From contig CAIZDF010000551.1 of NCBI GenBank assembly GCA_903931645.1, positions 1-7,286 of the forward strand: a DNA stretch of 7,286 bases, given 5' to 3'. Shown piece by piece: positions 1 to 7,222 of this stretch (positions within the stretch are counted from its first letter, which is position 1; the number at the start of each line of letters is the position of its first letter). The DNA is from an uncultured Tolumonas sp. GTDB taxonomy: Bacteria; Pseudomonadota; Gammaproteobacteria; Enterobacterales; Aeromonadaceae. The notes below the pieces were generated by a model. The model made no database searches. It saw only the letters and a list, made by a program, of their open reading frames with translations, and had not been told where the DNA came from. The translations under genes and the position numbers were made by a program.

Positions 1-1605
1 ATTAGGATCAATCAACGGAGGGAAATCGATATCAGGCTGCACACCTTTATTCTGAGTACTCCCGCCATTAATACGATAAAACTTAGCAATCGTGTATTGA
101 ACATGACCTAATTCATTATCAAAGAAGTCATAAATTTTGCCCAAAGCCCGATGCTGCTGCACCGTACCTTTGCCAAAACTATTTTCTCCGATAATCAATG
201 CGCGACCGTAATCATTCATGGCTGCAGCGAATATTTCTGACGCCGAAGCACTGTAACGGTCAATCAAGACGGCCATCGGGCCATCATAATATGATTTTCC
301 ATCCGTATCTTCGTTGACTGCAACTCGTCCCATGGTGTCACGGATCTGAACAACTGGCCCCTGTTTCATAAACAAACCAGTCAATTCAGTCGCTTCAGTT
401 AACGCGCCACCACCGTCATTACGTAAATCAATCAGTAAGCCGTCAATTTTCTGAGCTTTGAGCTTAGCCAACTCTTTTTGTACATCTAAATGCAGATTGA
501 CATAAAAACTCGGCACTTCGATCACACCGATTTTTTTACCTTCTGATTTGATGACTTGTGATTTAGCGGCTCGATCTTCAAGACGCACTTTGTCACGAAC
601 TAACTCAATTAACTGCGTTTGATGAGTAGCACCTTTACCGCGTTGGATTTCCAGACGGACTTTAGTGCCTTTGCGGCCTTTGATTAGATCAACAACATCA
701 TCGAGACGCCAACCAATGACATCAATGACTTTGCCACTTTCTTGTGCAACGCCAGTAATACGATCATCTGGTCGCAACAGTTTTGTTTTATCCGCTGGGC
801 CACCAGGGATCAACGAACGAACGATAGTGAAATCATCATCAGCCTGTAGAACTGCCCCGATCCCTTCCAGAGAAAGATTCATTTCTGAGTTAAAACGATC
901 AGCATTTCGTGGCGATAAATAGCTGGTATGCGGATCGATAGAACGGGCAAATGCATTCATGACTGCCTGAAAAATATCTTCGCTTTCGTCCTGCTTAAGG
1001 CGTTTAATCGCATTGCTGTAGCGTTTAGTCAGTAACTCTTTAATTTCAGCTGGTTTTTTACCAGCCAATTTTAAATTCAGCGCATCGTATTTAACCCGTT
1101 GGCGCCAAATTTCATTTATTTCGGCGTCGTCTTTAGCCCAAGCACTTTTACTACGATCAAACTCATATTTATCTGTCACATCAAATGACATCGGTTCATC
1201 TAGTAAAGAGAGCGCATATGCATAGCGTTCAAAACGACGTTTTGTACTCAAGTTATACATTGCATAGGCATTTTTCAAATCACCGCTTTGCAATGCATCA
1301 TCAAACTGATGACTGAATGCCTGAAAATTTGCGATATCAGAAGCGAGTAAAACACTACGGTTGTAATCTAAGGCTTGCAGATAGAGATCAAAAATCTTTT
1401 CAGACATCTGATCATCAAGAACAAAATGTTTGTAGTGACTACGAGTAAATAGTGCGGCAATACGTTTGCTAGCGATCGCATGTTGATCTTCTTGCGCCAA
1501 CGTAGGGATTGAATCTTCAGATATAGGAGGAGCTACCGCATAAGATAGCCCCGCATAGAAAACGCCAAGTGCAACTGCAGTGCTCTTGAACAAATTTACT
1601 CTCAA
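1..1605 (-). CDS. prc: Tail-specific (C-terminal processing) periplasmic protease Prc/Tsp, 3' end cut by window edge
   Basis: Serine protease of the S41 family that degrades or trims periplasmic proteins with nonpolar C-termini; in E. coli it processes FtsI and, with NlpI, turns over MepS (family knowledge). The 535 visible codons have no stop. A signal peptide comes first (residues 1 to about 23, hydrophobic VALGVFYAGLSYA), then the Prc N-terminal helical region with FTRSHY and RRFERYAYALSLL, a PDZ domain at about 245-325 starting LEGIGAVLQ, and the catalytic core. Catalytic residues are Ser454 (middle serine of SASAS), Asp465 and Lys479 (in FGKGT). Their 25- and 14-residue spacings equal those of E. 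coli S430/D441/K455. E. coli Prc is 682 residues, so roughly 145 C-terminal residues should lie outside. The start is TTG at 1605, preceded by AAGGAG; no ATG or GTG lies between it and the proQ stop. Compared with E. coli as I remember it, about four residues are missing after KIYD. It is co-transcribed with proQ, 11 nt upstream. Identification is very secure. Confidence 0.96.
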   Translation of the reverse strand, partial: MRVNLFKSTAVALGVFYAGLSYAVAPPISEDSIPTLAQEDQHAIASKRIAALFTRSHYKHFVLDDQMSEKIFDLYLQALDYNRSVLLASDIANFQAFSHQFDDALQSGDLKNAYAMYNLSTKRRFERYAYALSLLDEPMSFDVTDKYEFDRSKSAWAKDDAEINEIWRQRVKYDALNLKLAGKKPAEIKELLTKRYSNAIKRLKQDESEDIFQAVMNAFARSIDPHTSYLSPRNADRFNSEMNLSLEGIGAVLQADDDFTIVRSLIPGGPADKTKLLRPDDRITGVAQESGKVIDVIGWRLDDVVDLIKGRKGTKVRLEIQRGKGATHQTQLIELVRDKVRLEDRAAKSQVIKSEGKKIGVIEVPSFYVNLHLDVQKELAKLKAQKIDGLLIDLRNDGGGALTEATELTGLFMKQGPVVQIRDTMGRVAVNEDTDGKSYYDGPMAVLIDRYSASASEIFAAAMNDYGRALIIGENSFGKGTVQQHRALGKIYDFFDNELGHVQYTIAKFYRINGGSTQNKGVQPDIDFPPLIDPN

Positions 1606-1612
1606 AATAGTG

Positions 1613-1618
1613 CTCCTT
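1613..1618 (-). promoter_or_regulatory. prc ribosome binding site overlapping the proQ stop codon
   Basis: The minus strand reads TAAGGAG, in which the proQ stop TAA shares its last two bases with a strong AAGGAG Shine-Dalgarno. Seven bases then separate it from the TTG at 1605-1603. This spacing decides the prc start and implies translational coupling of prc to proQ, because terminating ribosomes stop directly on the prc initiation site. Confidence 0.85.
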
Positions 1619-2159
1619 AAGGAACCAGGTGTTCCGCTTTTACGCGCACCTGCATACCCGTAGCCAGTTCAACCTGAACATCATCACGAGTAATTTCTTT
1701 GATATTACCGGTGATAGGTGATTTACCTACCATCACTTGGATCTGTTGTCCGGTTTTAAGGGTGGAAAGATCAACCACAGGTTTTTTCTGTTTAGCTGGT
1801 TTATTACCACCTTTGCGACGAGAAGAGAAAATTTTATCTTTGCTCTCTTTCAACGCAGTTTTAGCATGAGTCACATGTTCTTCGGTCAGTTCACCAGCCG
1901 GATTACCATCTAAGTCAACACGAATCATGCCTGGACGCAAGCCATGCAGATAACGCCAGCTAGAAGTGTATTGACGAAGTGCTGAACGCAATACGGTTTT
2001 AGATACTCGTGGGTCGTCAGTCAAGCGTGCAGCAAGATCCTGGAAAATACCGATTTTCAGCGGACGAGCTTCGCCTGTAGCGATAAAACAAGCAGGAAAC
2101 AGTTCAGAAAGGTATGCGATCAATTCTTTGCTGTTATTGATTTTTTCGTTGTTTTCCAT
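1617..2159 (-). CDS. proQ: RNA chaperone ProQ (FinO-domain protein)
   Basis: Cytoplasmic RNA-binding protein that stabilises sRNAs and mRNA 3' ends and affects osmotic and envelope gene expression (family knowledge; named for its effect on the proline transporter ProP). Residues about 5-112 form the FinO/ProQ domain with the signatures [14 protein letters not shown] and [17 protein letters not shown]. The positions linked to RNA contact in E. coli ProQ (Lys54, Arg58, Arg62, Arg69, Tyr70, Arg80) are all kept at the same numbers. A short basic linker (about 113-128, rich in K and R) leads to the C-terminal Tudor/KOW-like domain (about 130-180) ending [10 protein letters not shown]. At 180 residues it is about 50 shorter than the 232-residue E. 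coli protein, and nearly all of the loss is in the linker. The ATG is preceded by AAGG six bases upstream. It is the first gene of a proQ-prc unit with its own promoter. Confidence 0.97.
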   Translation of the reverse strand: MENNEKINNSKELIAYLSELFPACFIATGEARPLKIGIFQDLAARLTDDPRVSKTVLRSALRQYTSSWRYLHGLRPGMIRVDLDGNPAGELTEEHVTHAKTALKESKDKIFSSRRKGGNKPAKQKKPVVDLSTLKTGQQIQVMVGKSPITGNIKEITRDDVQVELATGMQVRVKAEHLVP

Positions 2160-2188
2160 TTACGACCTTAACTAATAAAGATGGTTGT

Positions 2189-2213
2189 ACCAGCCACTCA
2201 AGCACCAGCCACT
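2189..2213 (-). repeat. 10-bp direct repeat in the proQ leader
   Basis: AGTGGCTGGT occurs twice on the minus strand, at 2213-2204 and 2198-2189, with a period of 15 bases. Both copies would be in the 5' untranslated leader if transcription starts near 2222 as predicted, 30-54 bases before the proQ start. The repeat is seen directly; any role (protein site, RNA structure, or chance duplication) is unknown. Confidence 0.6.
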
Positions 2214-2228
2214 GTAAAGTATATGCAC

Positions 2229-2257
2229 GTTATACTGTGCTTATTCACTCTTTTCAA
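2229..2257 (-). promoter_or_regulatory. Predicted sigma-70 promoter of proQ-prc
   Basis: On the minus strand a -35 element TTGAAA (2257-2252, five of six consensus) is followed by a 17-base spacer and a -10 element TATAAC (2234-2229, five of six). The expected start is near 2222, giving a leader of about 60 bases. It sits between the ppiD terminator and proQ, where an independent promoter is needed. Confidence 0.72.
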
Positions 2258-2326
2258 TGTCTGACCCTCTTTCACCTACGAGTTCTGACGAATCCGCAGG
2301 GTATATTACAATTAAATTCATGAGGT

Positions 2327-2360
2327 AAAAAACAAGGCAGAAAAGAAATTTCTGCCTTGT
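2327..2360 (-). terminator. Intrinsic terminator downstream of ppiD
   Basis: A perfect 12-bp inverted repeat (2332-2343 ACAAGGCAGAAA against 2349-2360) encloses a 5-base loop. On the minus strand the stem is followed by a run of six T (2332-2327, the first in the stem). It starts 11 bases after the ppiD stop codon. There is no comparable T run on the plus strand, so it is oriented to end ppiD transcripts and isolates proQ-prc. Confidence 0.9.
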
Positions 2361-2370
2361 CATATACTTA

Positions 2371-4287
2371 TTACTCTACAGCCTGTGTGCTAACAGGCGC
2401 ATATTTGATGCTTGCTTTCTGTCGCAACAACTCAACTAAAGCACCGTAAAGCTGTTCTTGTCTCAACTTAACCAGTTGCTGAGACAGGCCTTGCTTAAGT
2501 TGTGCATCTTTGGCTTCTGGTGTTGCTGTGATTTTCTGCAATATCAATACAGACTGATTGCCTTGTTCATCGGCATACAAATCAGCGCTGATTGCTTTAT
2601 CTGCAGGTTTCGCCAGTTTAAATACTGCTTGAGAGAATTGAGCAGGAACATTACCCGCAAAACGGGTTAAACCAGCCTTCTCTTCAACTTTAGCATTCAA
2701 TTTAGCAACTAAATCATCAACTGGCTGATTAGCTTTTACTTTTTCAAGTAATGTAACCGCCGCATCCCGAGCTTTTTCTGCAGCCTTAGCTGATTGTAGT
2801 TTTGCAATTACCAACGCTTTTACGTCTGCTAATGGCTTCACTGCACTCGGCTTATAATCAACCACATGTAACATTACTACCGCTGAATCAGAAACAGTAA
2901 TTACTTCTGAGTTCGTATTTTCATCACGCAATTTTTCGGCGAATGCCTGAGTGACTACTGCAGGAACATTAATCACAGCAGGTAACTGCTTGGAAGTAAT
3001 AAAATCTGTTTTTTGCAGTGGTAATTTTAACGTTTCCGCAACTGAATCCAAAGAGTCTGGGTTTTCAAAACCAAGATCAGACAGTTTCTGTTGCTGTTCC
3101 GCATACAATTCATGTGATTTTTCATCAATGAACTTCTGACGGATCACTTGTTGCGCTTTATCATAAGGCAACACAGTCGGATCTTGTTTATCCAGCAGCT
3201 TGATAATGTGATAACCGAAAGCTGATTTAACAACAGCAGACAGTTCATTCTTCTGATTTAAGGCAAATGCTGCTTTTTCAAAAGCAGGATCCATAACCCC
3301 TTTTTCAAACCAGTCTAATTCACCACCCTGTCGAGCTGACAATGTGTCTGCAGATTCAGTTTTTGCTAATTGAGCAAAATCACTGCCAGACTTTAATTTA
3401 GCCAGCACGTCATTGACTTTATTTTGTGCAGCTTTGTCATCTTTGTTAGTGATCAGAATATGCGCAACTTTGCGACGCGCAGGCTCAGTAAATGAGTCAG
3501 TATGTTGCTGATAATACGCTTTCAAATCACTATCCGTTGGTTGAATAGATTTAGCCAGTTCAGCCGCACTCAACAGAACATAATTAAGCTTAACCTGTTC
3601 CGACTGCATGAAATCTTTGCTGTGAGCTTTGTAAAACTCATTGATTTCATCATCACTGACTTTAACTTGTTGGCGGAATGTATCGGCAGGGATCGTGATC
3701 ATTTTTACATCACGTTTTTGCTGATACAACGCTTCCAACTGAGTGACTTCTGCAGGCAGAATGAACTCGGTAGTCAAAACACCATCTAACCAGAATTGGC
3801 GAGCCAAATCCTGACGCATGGAGTTACCAAATGATTCAGGTGTATAACCAACTCGCGATAAAGTAGAGATAAACTTTTCATTACTGAATTTGTTATCAAC
3901 CTGGAATTCTGGCATCTGACGAATAGCGTCTTTTACCTGTTCATTACTCAGGTGAATTCCTGCTTTCAAAGCTTTATGATTTAACAAAGCCTGATTGATC
4001 AGTTTATCTAATACCGATTTTTTCAGCTGTGCCAAATATTGAGGATTATCCAGCAATTGAGAAGCAGCTTCGCCATATTGAGCTTGCATGTTGGCCCGCT
4101 CATTCTGATAGCTCTTTTCTAATGTCTGAGCAGAAATAACCTCATCATCAACTACGGCCGGATCATTGCTAGCCGGACGATTAAGATAACTACCAACACC
4201 TGCCAAAGCGAATGACAGAATAATTAACCAAAAAATAGTTTTCGCGATACGGCCCTGGGCACCATCGCGCAGCTTATCCATCAGCAT
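2371..4287 (-). CDS. ppiD: Periplasmic folding chaperone PpiD (SurA-like, parvulin domain, membrane-anchored)
   Basis: Single-pass inner-membrane protein with a large periplasmic part that helps proteins leaving the SecYEG translocon (family knowledge). The 638 residues compare with 623 in E. coli. A short cytoplasmic N-terminus (MLMDKLRDGAQGR) leads to a transmembrane helix at about 14-35, then a SurA-like N-terminal helical region (about 36-190) containing LDKLINQALL and PEFQVDNKFS. The parvulin domain is at about 271-366 and a second helical region follows to the C-terminus. Unlike E. coli PpiD, as I recall its sequence, this parvulin domain has canonical active-site positions: His276 in AHIL, Asp314, Met332, Phe336, Phe357 and His360 in FGYHIIKL. 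Of two close ATGs the first (4287) is chosen: AGGAG at 4302-4298 lies 10 bases from it, against 16 from the ATG at 4281. No clear promoter is visible in the roughly 35 bases between the hupB terminator and this start; readthrough from hupB may contribute. Confidence 0.96.
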   Translation of the reverse strand: MLMDKLRDGAQGRIAKTIFWLIILSFALAGVGSYLNRPASNDPAVVDDEVISAQTLEKSYQNERANMQAQYGEAASQLLDNPQYLAQLKKSVLDKLINQALLNHKALKAGIHLSNEQVKDAIRQMPEFQVDNKFSNEKFISTLSRVGYTPESFGNSMRQDLARQFWLDGVLTTEFILPAEVTQLEALYQQKRDVKMITIPADTFRQQVKVSDDEINEFYKAHSKDFMQSEQVKLNYVLLSAAELAKSIQPTDSDLKAYYQQHTDSFTEPARRKVAHILITNKDDKAAQNKVNDVLAKLKSGSDFAQLAKTESADTLSARQGGELDWFEKGVMDPAFEKAAFALNQKNELSAVVKSAFGYHIIKLLDKQDPTVLPYDKAQQVIRQKFIDEKSHELYAEQQQKLSDLGFENPDSLDSVAETLKLPLQKTDFITSKQLPAVINVPAVVTQAFAEKLRDENTNSEVITVSDSAVVMLHVVDYKPSAVKPLADVKALVIAKLQSAKAAEKARDAAVTLLEKVKANQPVDDLVAKLNAKVEEKAGLTRFAGNVPAQFSQAVFKLAKPADKAISADLYADEQGNQSVLILQKITATPEAKDAQLKQGLSQQLVKLRQEQLYGALVELLRQKASIKYAPVSTQAVE

Positions 4288-4322
4288 GTATCTAATGCTC
4301 CTAATGCAGTGGATATAAACAC

Positions 4323-4346
4323 AAAAAGCGCATCAGAGGATGCGCT
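4323..4346 (-). terminator. Intrinsic terminator downstream of hupB
   Basis: An 8-bp perfect inverted repeat (4327-4334 AGCGCATC against 4339-4346) with a 4-base loop is followed on the minus strand by TTTTT (4327-4323). It lies about 70 bases past the hupB stop and only 35 bases before ppiD. The stem is shorter than those after lon and ppiD, so partial readthrough into ppiD is plausible. Confidence 0.75.
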
Positions 4347-4352
4347 CTATGG

Positions 4353-4385
4353 TCGATTGGATATCGAAACAGGCACTCCAATCGA
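4353..4385 (-). other. Stem-loop in the hupB 3' untranslated region
   Basis: A perfect 9-bp inverted repeat (TCGATTGGA at 4353-4361, TCCAATCGA at 4377-4385) has a 15-base loop. A third copy of the core, ATCGA at 4363-4367, can instead pair with TCGAT at 4353-4357, giving a competing small hairpin. On the transcript the structure precedes the hupB terminator stem by six bases. There is no T run after it, so it is not itself a terminator. Function is unknown: an mRNA 3' stability element or a duplex-DNA site are both possible. Confidence 0.55.
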
Positions 4386-4418
4386 GAAGAACAATTAATC
4401 AAATTCATCGCCGACAAA

Positions 4419-4691
4419 TTAATTAACAGAGTCCTTTAATGCTTTTCCTGCTTTGAATGCAGGTTGCTTGCATGCAGCAATTTCAATGGTTGCGCCAGTC
4501 TGTGGATTACGACCAGAACGTGATGCACGCTCACGCACTGCAAAGGTACCAAAACCGACCAGAGAAACCTGATCACCTTCTTTTAATGCGTCACCTACTG
4601 CGTCAATGAAAGCATCCAGAGCGCGACCTGCAGCCGCTTTGGAGATATCCGCGCTTTCGGAAATTTTATCAACCAACTGTGATTTGTTCAC
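4419..4691 (-). CDS. hupB: DNA-binding protein HU-beta
   Basis: Small histone-like nucleoid protein that dimerises and bends DNA without strong sequence preference. At 90 residues it has the family's standard length. It opens [10 protein letters not shown], followed by the helical dimerisation region ([15 protein letters not shown]), the VGFGTF beta segment, the DNA-binding arm with RNPQTG (Pro63, the intercalating proline), and the typical end [10 protein letters not shown]. It matches E. coli HU-beta far better than HU-alpha. The start is GTG at 4691, six bases after AAGGGG, and it gives the exact family N-terminus. An in-frame TTG at 4754 would add 21 residues unlike any HU, and it lies upstream of the predicted transcription start. 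Cys74 stands where E. coli has alanine. The gene has its own promoter and terminator, between lon and ppiD as in E. coli. HU-beta is a reported Lon substrate in E. coli, which gives the neighbourhood some functional sense. Confidence 0.97.
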   Translation of the reverse strand: MNKSQLVDKISESADISKAAAGRALDAFIDAVGDALKEGDQVSLVGFGTFAVRERASRSGRNPQTGATIEIAACKQPAFKAGKALKDSVN

Positions 4692-4697
4692 TTCTTT

Positions 4698-4703
4698 CCC
4701 CTT
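4698..4703 (-). promoter_or_regulatory. hupB ribosome binding site
   Basis: The minus strand carries AAGGGG six bases before the GTG at 4691-4689. This is the only good Shine-Dalgarno in the region and settles the GTG as the start. Confidence 0.8.
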
Positions 4704-4745
4704 ATGATTTTTGTGGCTGGTTATTCCGTTAGAAAACAGCTCTCG

Positions 4746-4774
4746 GTTATACAAAAGCCGGTTGCGGTTTGCAA
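4746..4774 (-). promoter_or_regulatory. Predicted hupB promoter embedded in the lon terminator
   Basis: On the minus strand TTGCAA (4774-4769, four of six to the -35 consensus) is followed by a 17-base spacer and TATAAC (4751-4746, five of six to the -10 consensus). Transcription would start near 4739, leaving a leader of about 48 bases before hupB. The -35 lies in the stem and loop of the lon terminator and the -10 begins two bases after its T tract. The element is predicted only from motif match and position. Confidence 0.55.
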
Positions 4775-4782
4775 CCGGCTTT
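4753..4782 (-). terminator. Intrinsic terminator downstream of lon
   Basis: A perfect 12-bp GC-rich inverted repeat (4754-4765 AAAGCCGGTTGC against 4771-4782) has a 5-base loop. On the minus strand the stem runs into TTTT (the last ending at 4753) and then G. It starts about 47 bases after the lon stop. The T tract is short, so termination may be incomplete. The plus strand also shows three T after the stem, but no gene converges on it here. Confidence 0.82.
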
Positions 4783-4829
4783 ATATCAGTAGTCGTCAGG
4801 ATTCACGCTTTCGCGCAAAAAACATCTGA

Positions 4830-7178
4830 TTATGACACGCTTACCCGATCAACAGGTTCTTGTAATGCCAGCGCAAGCACTTGATCAATCCAGCGAACAG
4901 GATGAATTTCAAGATCCTGTTTTACGTTATCTGGAATCTCTTCCAAATCTTTTGTGTTCTCAAATGGAATGACAACACGTTTAATTCCACCACGATGCGC
5001 TGCAAGTAGTTTTTCTTTCAGACCACCGATAGGTAGTACTTCACCGCGTAGCGTAATTTCACCGGTCATCGCCACATCAGCACGAACAGGATTCCCCGTC
5101 AGGCTGGACACCAGCGCCGTACACATCGCGATACCGGCACTTGGACCATCTTTCGGTGTTGCACCTTCCGGAACATGCACATGGATGTCGCGTTTCTCAT
5201 AGAAATCGGCATTAATACGTAACGACTCGGCTCGGGCTCTGACGACTGTCATCGCAGCCTGAATAGATTCCTGCATCACATCGCCTAGCGAACCGGTGTA
5301 GGTCAGTTTGCCTTTACCTGGCACATTCGTCGCTTCAATCGTTAACAGATCGCCACCCACTTCTGTCCATGCCAGACCAACAACCTGGCCGACTTGGTTA
5401 TGATCTTCCGCCTTACCGAAATCAAACCGCTGCACCCCTAAATAATCTTTCAGATTATCGGCGTTCACCGTCACATGCTTGAGATCTTTATTCAGCAAAA
5501 TAGCTTTTACTGCTTTACGACAAATCTTTGAAATTTCACGTTCTAGACTACGGACACCTGCTTCTCGGGTGTAATAACGAATAATATCGATGATCGCGGA
5601 ATCTTCGATAGTAATTTCGGCTGCTTTCAGTCCATTACGCTCAATCTGTTTTTGCAACAAATGACTTTTTGCAATATTCAGCTTTTCATCTTCTGTATAA
5701 CCAGACAGACGAATGACTTCCATACGATCCAGTAATGGGCCTGGAATGTTCATCGAATTAGATGTTGCGACAAACATAACATCCGATAGGTCGTAATCAA
5801 CTTCCAGATAGTGGTCACTGAAACTATTATTCTGTTCTGGATCAAGAACTTCCAATAAAGCAGAAGCCGGATCGCCACGCATATCAGAAGACATCTTATC
5901 GATTTCATCTAACAAGAACAGTGGGTTTTTCACCCCGATTTTTGCCATTTTCTGAATCAGTTTACCCGGCAGCGAGCCGATATACGTCCGACGGTGACCG
6001 CGGATCTCCGCTTCATCTCTCACGCCACCCAGCGCCATACGCACGTATTTACGTCCGGTGGCTTTAGCAATGGATTGGCCTAAACTGGTTTTACCAACCC
6101 CAGGAGGGCCAACCAGACACAAAATCGGGCCTTTCAATTGGTTGATCCGGCTTTGTACTGCCAGATATTCCAGAATACGCTCTTTTACCTTTTCCAGACC
6201 GTAGTGATCTTCATCCAGCACTTTTTCCGCCAGTTGCAGATTTTTCTTCACTTTGGTGCGGGTTTTCCAAGGTACTGCAATCAGCCAATCAATGTAGCTG
6301 CGAACTACAGTGGCTTCAGCAGACATCGGTGACATCATTTTCAGCTTGGTCAATTCCGCCAACGCTTTGTCTTTTGCTTCCAGCGTCATGCCTGCATCGA
6401 CAATTTTTTTATGCAGCGTTTCGAATTCGTCGGGAGTGTTTTCATCCAACTCACCCAGCTCTTTCTGAATCGCCTTCATCTGCTCATTCAGATAATACTC
6501 ACGCTGGCTTTTTTCCATCTGCTTTTTAACACGAGAACGGATCCGTTTTTCAACCTGCAGTAGGTCAATTTCCGATTCCATTTTCGCCATCAAAAACATC
6601 AGGCGTTCTGATACTTCCTGAATTTCAAGCACACGTTGCTTGTCTTCCAGTTTCAGTGGCATATGCGCAGCCATCGTATCAGCCAGACGAACCGGATCAT
6701 CAATGGCCGCGATCGAAGTTAATACTTCAGGTGGGATCTTCTTATTCAGTTTGATATAGCCTTCAAACTGAGTAATTGCAGAGCGGATCAGGACATCGCT
6801 TTCGGCTTCTGGAATGTCGACGCACTCCAGTGGACAAACGATACCCACATAATAAGTTTCTTCGTCGGTTAGCTCTTCCAGCAATACACGCTCTGCACCT
6901 TCAACCAGCACTTTAACTGTGCCATCCGGTAACTTCAGCAATTGCAGAATATTGGCAATAGTACCAACAGGATAGAGATCCGATTTTTCCGGATTATCCG
7001 TGGCCGCATCTTTCTGCGCCACTAACAGAATTTTTTTATCCTGTTCCATTGCCACTTCCAGACAACGGATTGATTTTTCACGGCCGACAAACAACGGGAT
7101 AACCATGTGGGGATATACCACTACATCCCGAAGCGGCAGAACAGGTAGCACGATACGATCTGAGCGCTGTAAATTCAT
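4830..7178 (-). CDS. lon: ATP-dependent protease La (Lon)
   Basis: Cytoplasmic AAA+ serine protease that degrades misfolded proteins and specific regulators. The 782 residues compare with 784 in E. coli. The N-terminal substrate-binding domain (about 8-200) starts with [25 protein letters not shown] coiled-coil/helical region follows (about 200-300, [18 protein letters not shown]). The AAA+ module has Walker A GPPGVGKT (357-364, Lys363) and Walker B FLLDEIDK (421-428, Asp424/Glu425). The C-terminal protease domain (about 590-775) carries Ser680 in PKDGPSAG and Lys723 in GGLKEKLL; their 43-residue separation equals that of E. coli S679/K722. No catalytic residue is missing. The ATG is preceded by a weak AAGAGA eight bases upstream, similar to my recollection of E. 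coli lon. It follows a heat-shock-type promoter and is closed by a strong terminator, so it looks monocistronic. In related genomes clpX usually lies upstream, outside this window. Confidence 0.99.
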   Translation of the reverse strand: MNLQRSDRIVLPVLPLRDVVVYPHMVIPLFVGREKSIRCLEVAMEQDKKILLVAQKDAATDNPEKSDLYPVGTIANILQLLKLPDGTVKVLVEGAERVLLEELTDEETYYVGIVCPLECVDIPEAESDVLIRSAITQFEGYIKLNKKIPPEVLTSIAAIDDPVRLADTMAAHMPLKLEDKQRVLEIQEVSERLMFLMAKMESEIDLLQVEKRIRSRVKKQMEKSQREYYLNEQMKAIQKELGELDENTPDEFETLHKKIVDAGMTLEAKDKALAELTKLKMMSPMSAEATVVRSYIDWLIAVPWKTRTKVKKNLQLAEKVLDEDHYGLEKVKERILEYLAVQSRINQLKGPILCLVGPPGVGKTSLGQSIAKATGRKYVRMALGGVRDEAEIRGHRRTYIGSLPGKLIQKMAKIGVKNPLFLLDEIDKMSSDMRGDPASALLEVLDPEQNNSFSDHYLEVDYDLSDVMFVATSNSMNIPGPLLDRMEVIRLSGYTEDEKLNIAKSHLLQKQIERNGLKAAEITIEDSAIIDIIRYYTREAGVRSLEREISKICRKAVKAILLNKDLKHVTVNADNLKDYLGVQRFDFGKAEDHNQVGQVVGLAWTEVGGDLLTIEATNVPGKGKLTYTGSLGDVMQESIQAAMTVVRARAESLRINADFYEKRDIHVHVPEGATPKDGPSAGIAMCTALVSSLTGNPVRADVAMTGEITLRGEVLPIGGLKEKLLAAHRGGIKRVVIPFENTKDLEEIPDNVKQDLEIHPVRWIDQVLALALQEPVDRVSVS

Positions 7179-7222
7179 AGAATTATTCTCTTGGCTTATG
7201 CCTGAAAGCTGAGCATAGGATC

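Noticed and set aside
665..922. Plus-strand open frame of 85 codons inside prc
   Set aside because: It lies wholly opposite the PDZ-coding part of prc, has no visible ribosome binding site or protein-like domain, and reads as an antisense shadow. The same applies to the plus-strand frames opposite ppiD and lon.
2201..2209. GCTGGTGC in the proQ leader as a Chi-like site
   Set aside because: It differs from the E. coli Chi octamer GCTGGTGG at the last base, and Chi sequences differ between genera, so a single near-match means nothing.
4692..4754. N-terminal extension of HU-beta from an in-frame TTG at 4754
   Set aside because: The added residues do not resemble any HU protein, the codon overlaps the terminator and predicted -10, and the GTG at 4691 has a good ribosome binding site and gives the exact family N-terminus.
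7179..7189. AGAAT-A-ATTCT interrupted palindrome just upstream of the lon start
   Set aside because: It is short, AT-rich and overlaps the weak Shine-Dalgarno; chance is the simplest explanation and no repressor site is implied.
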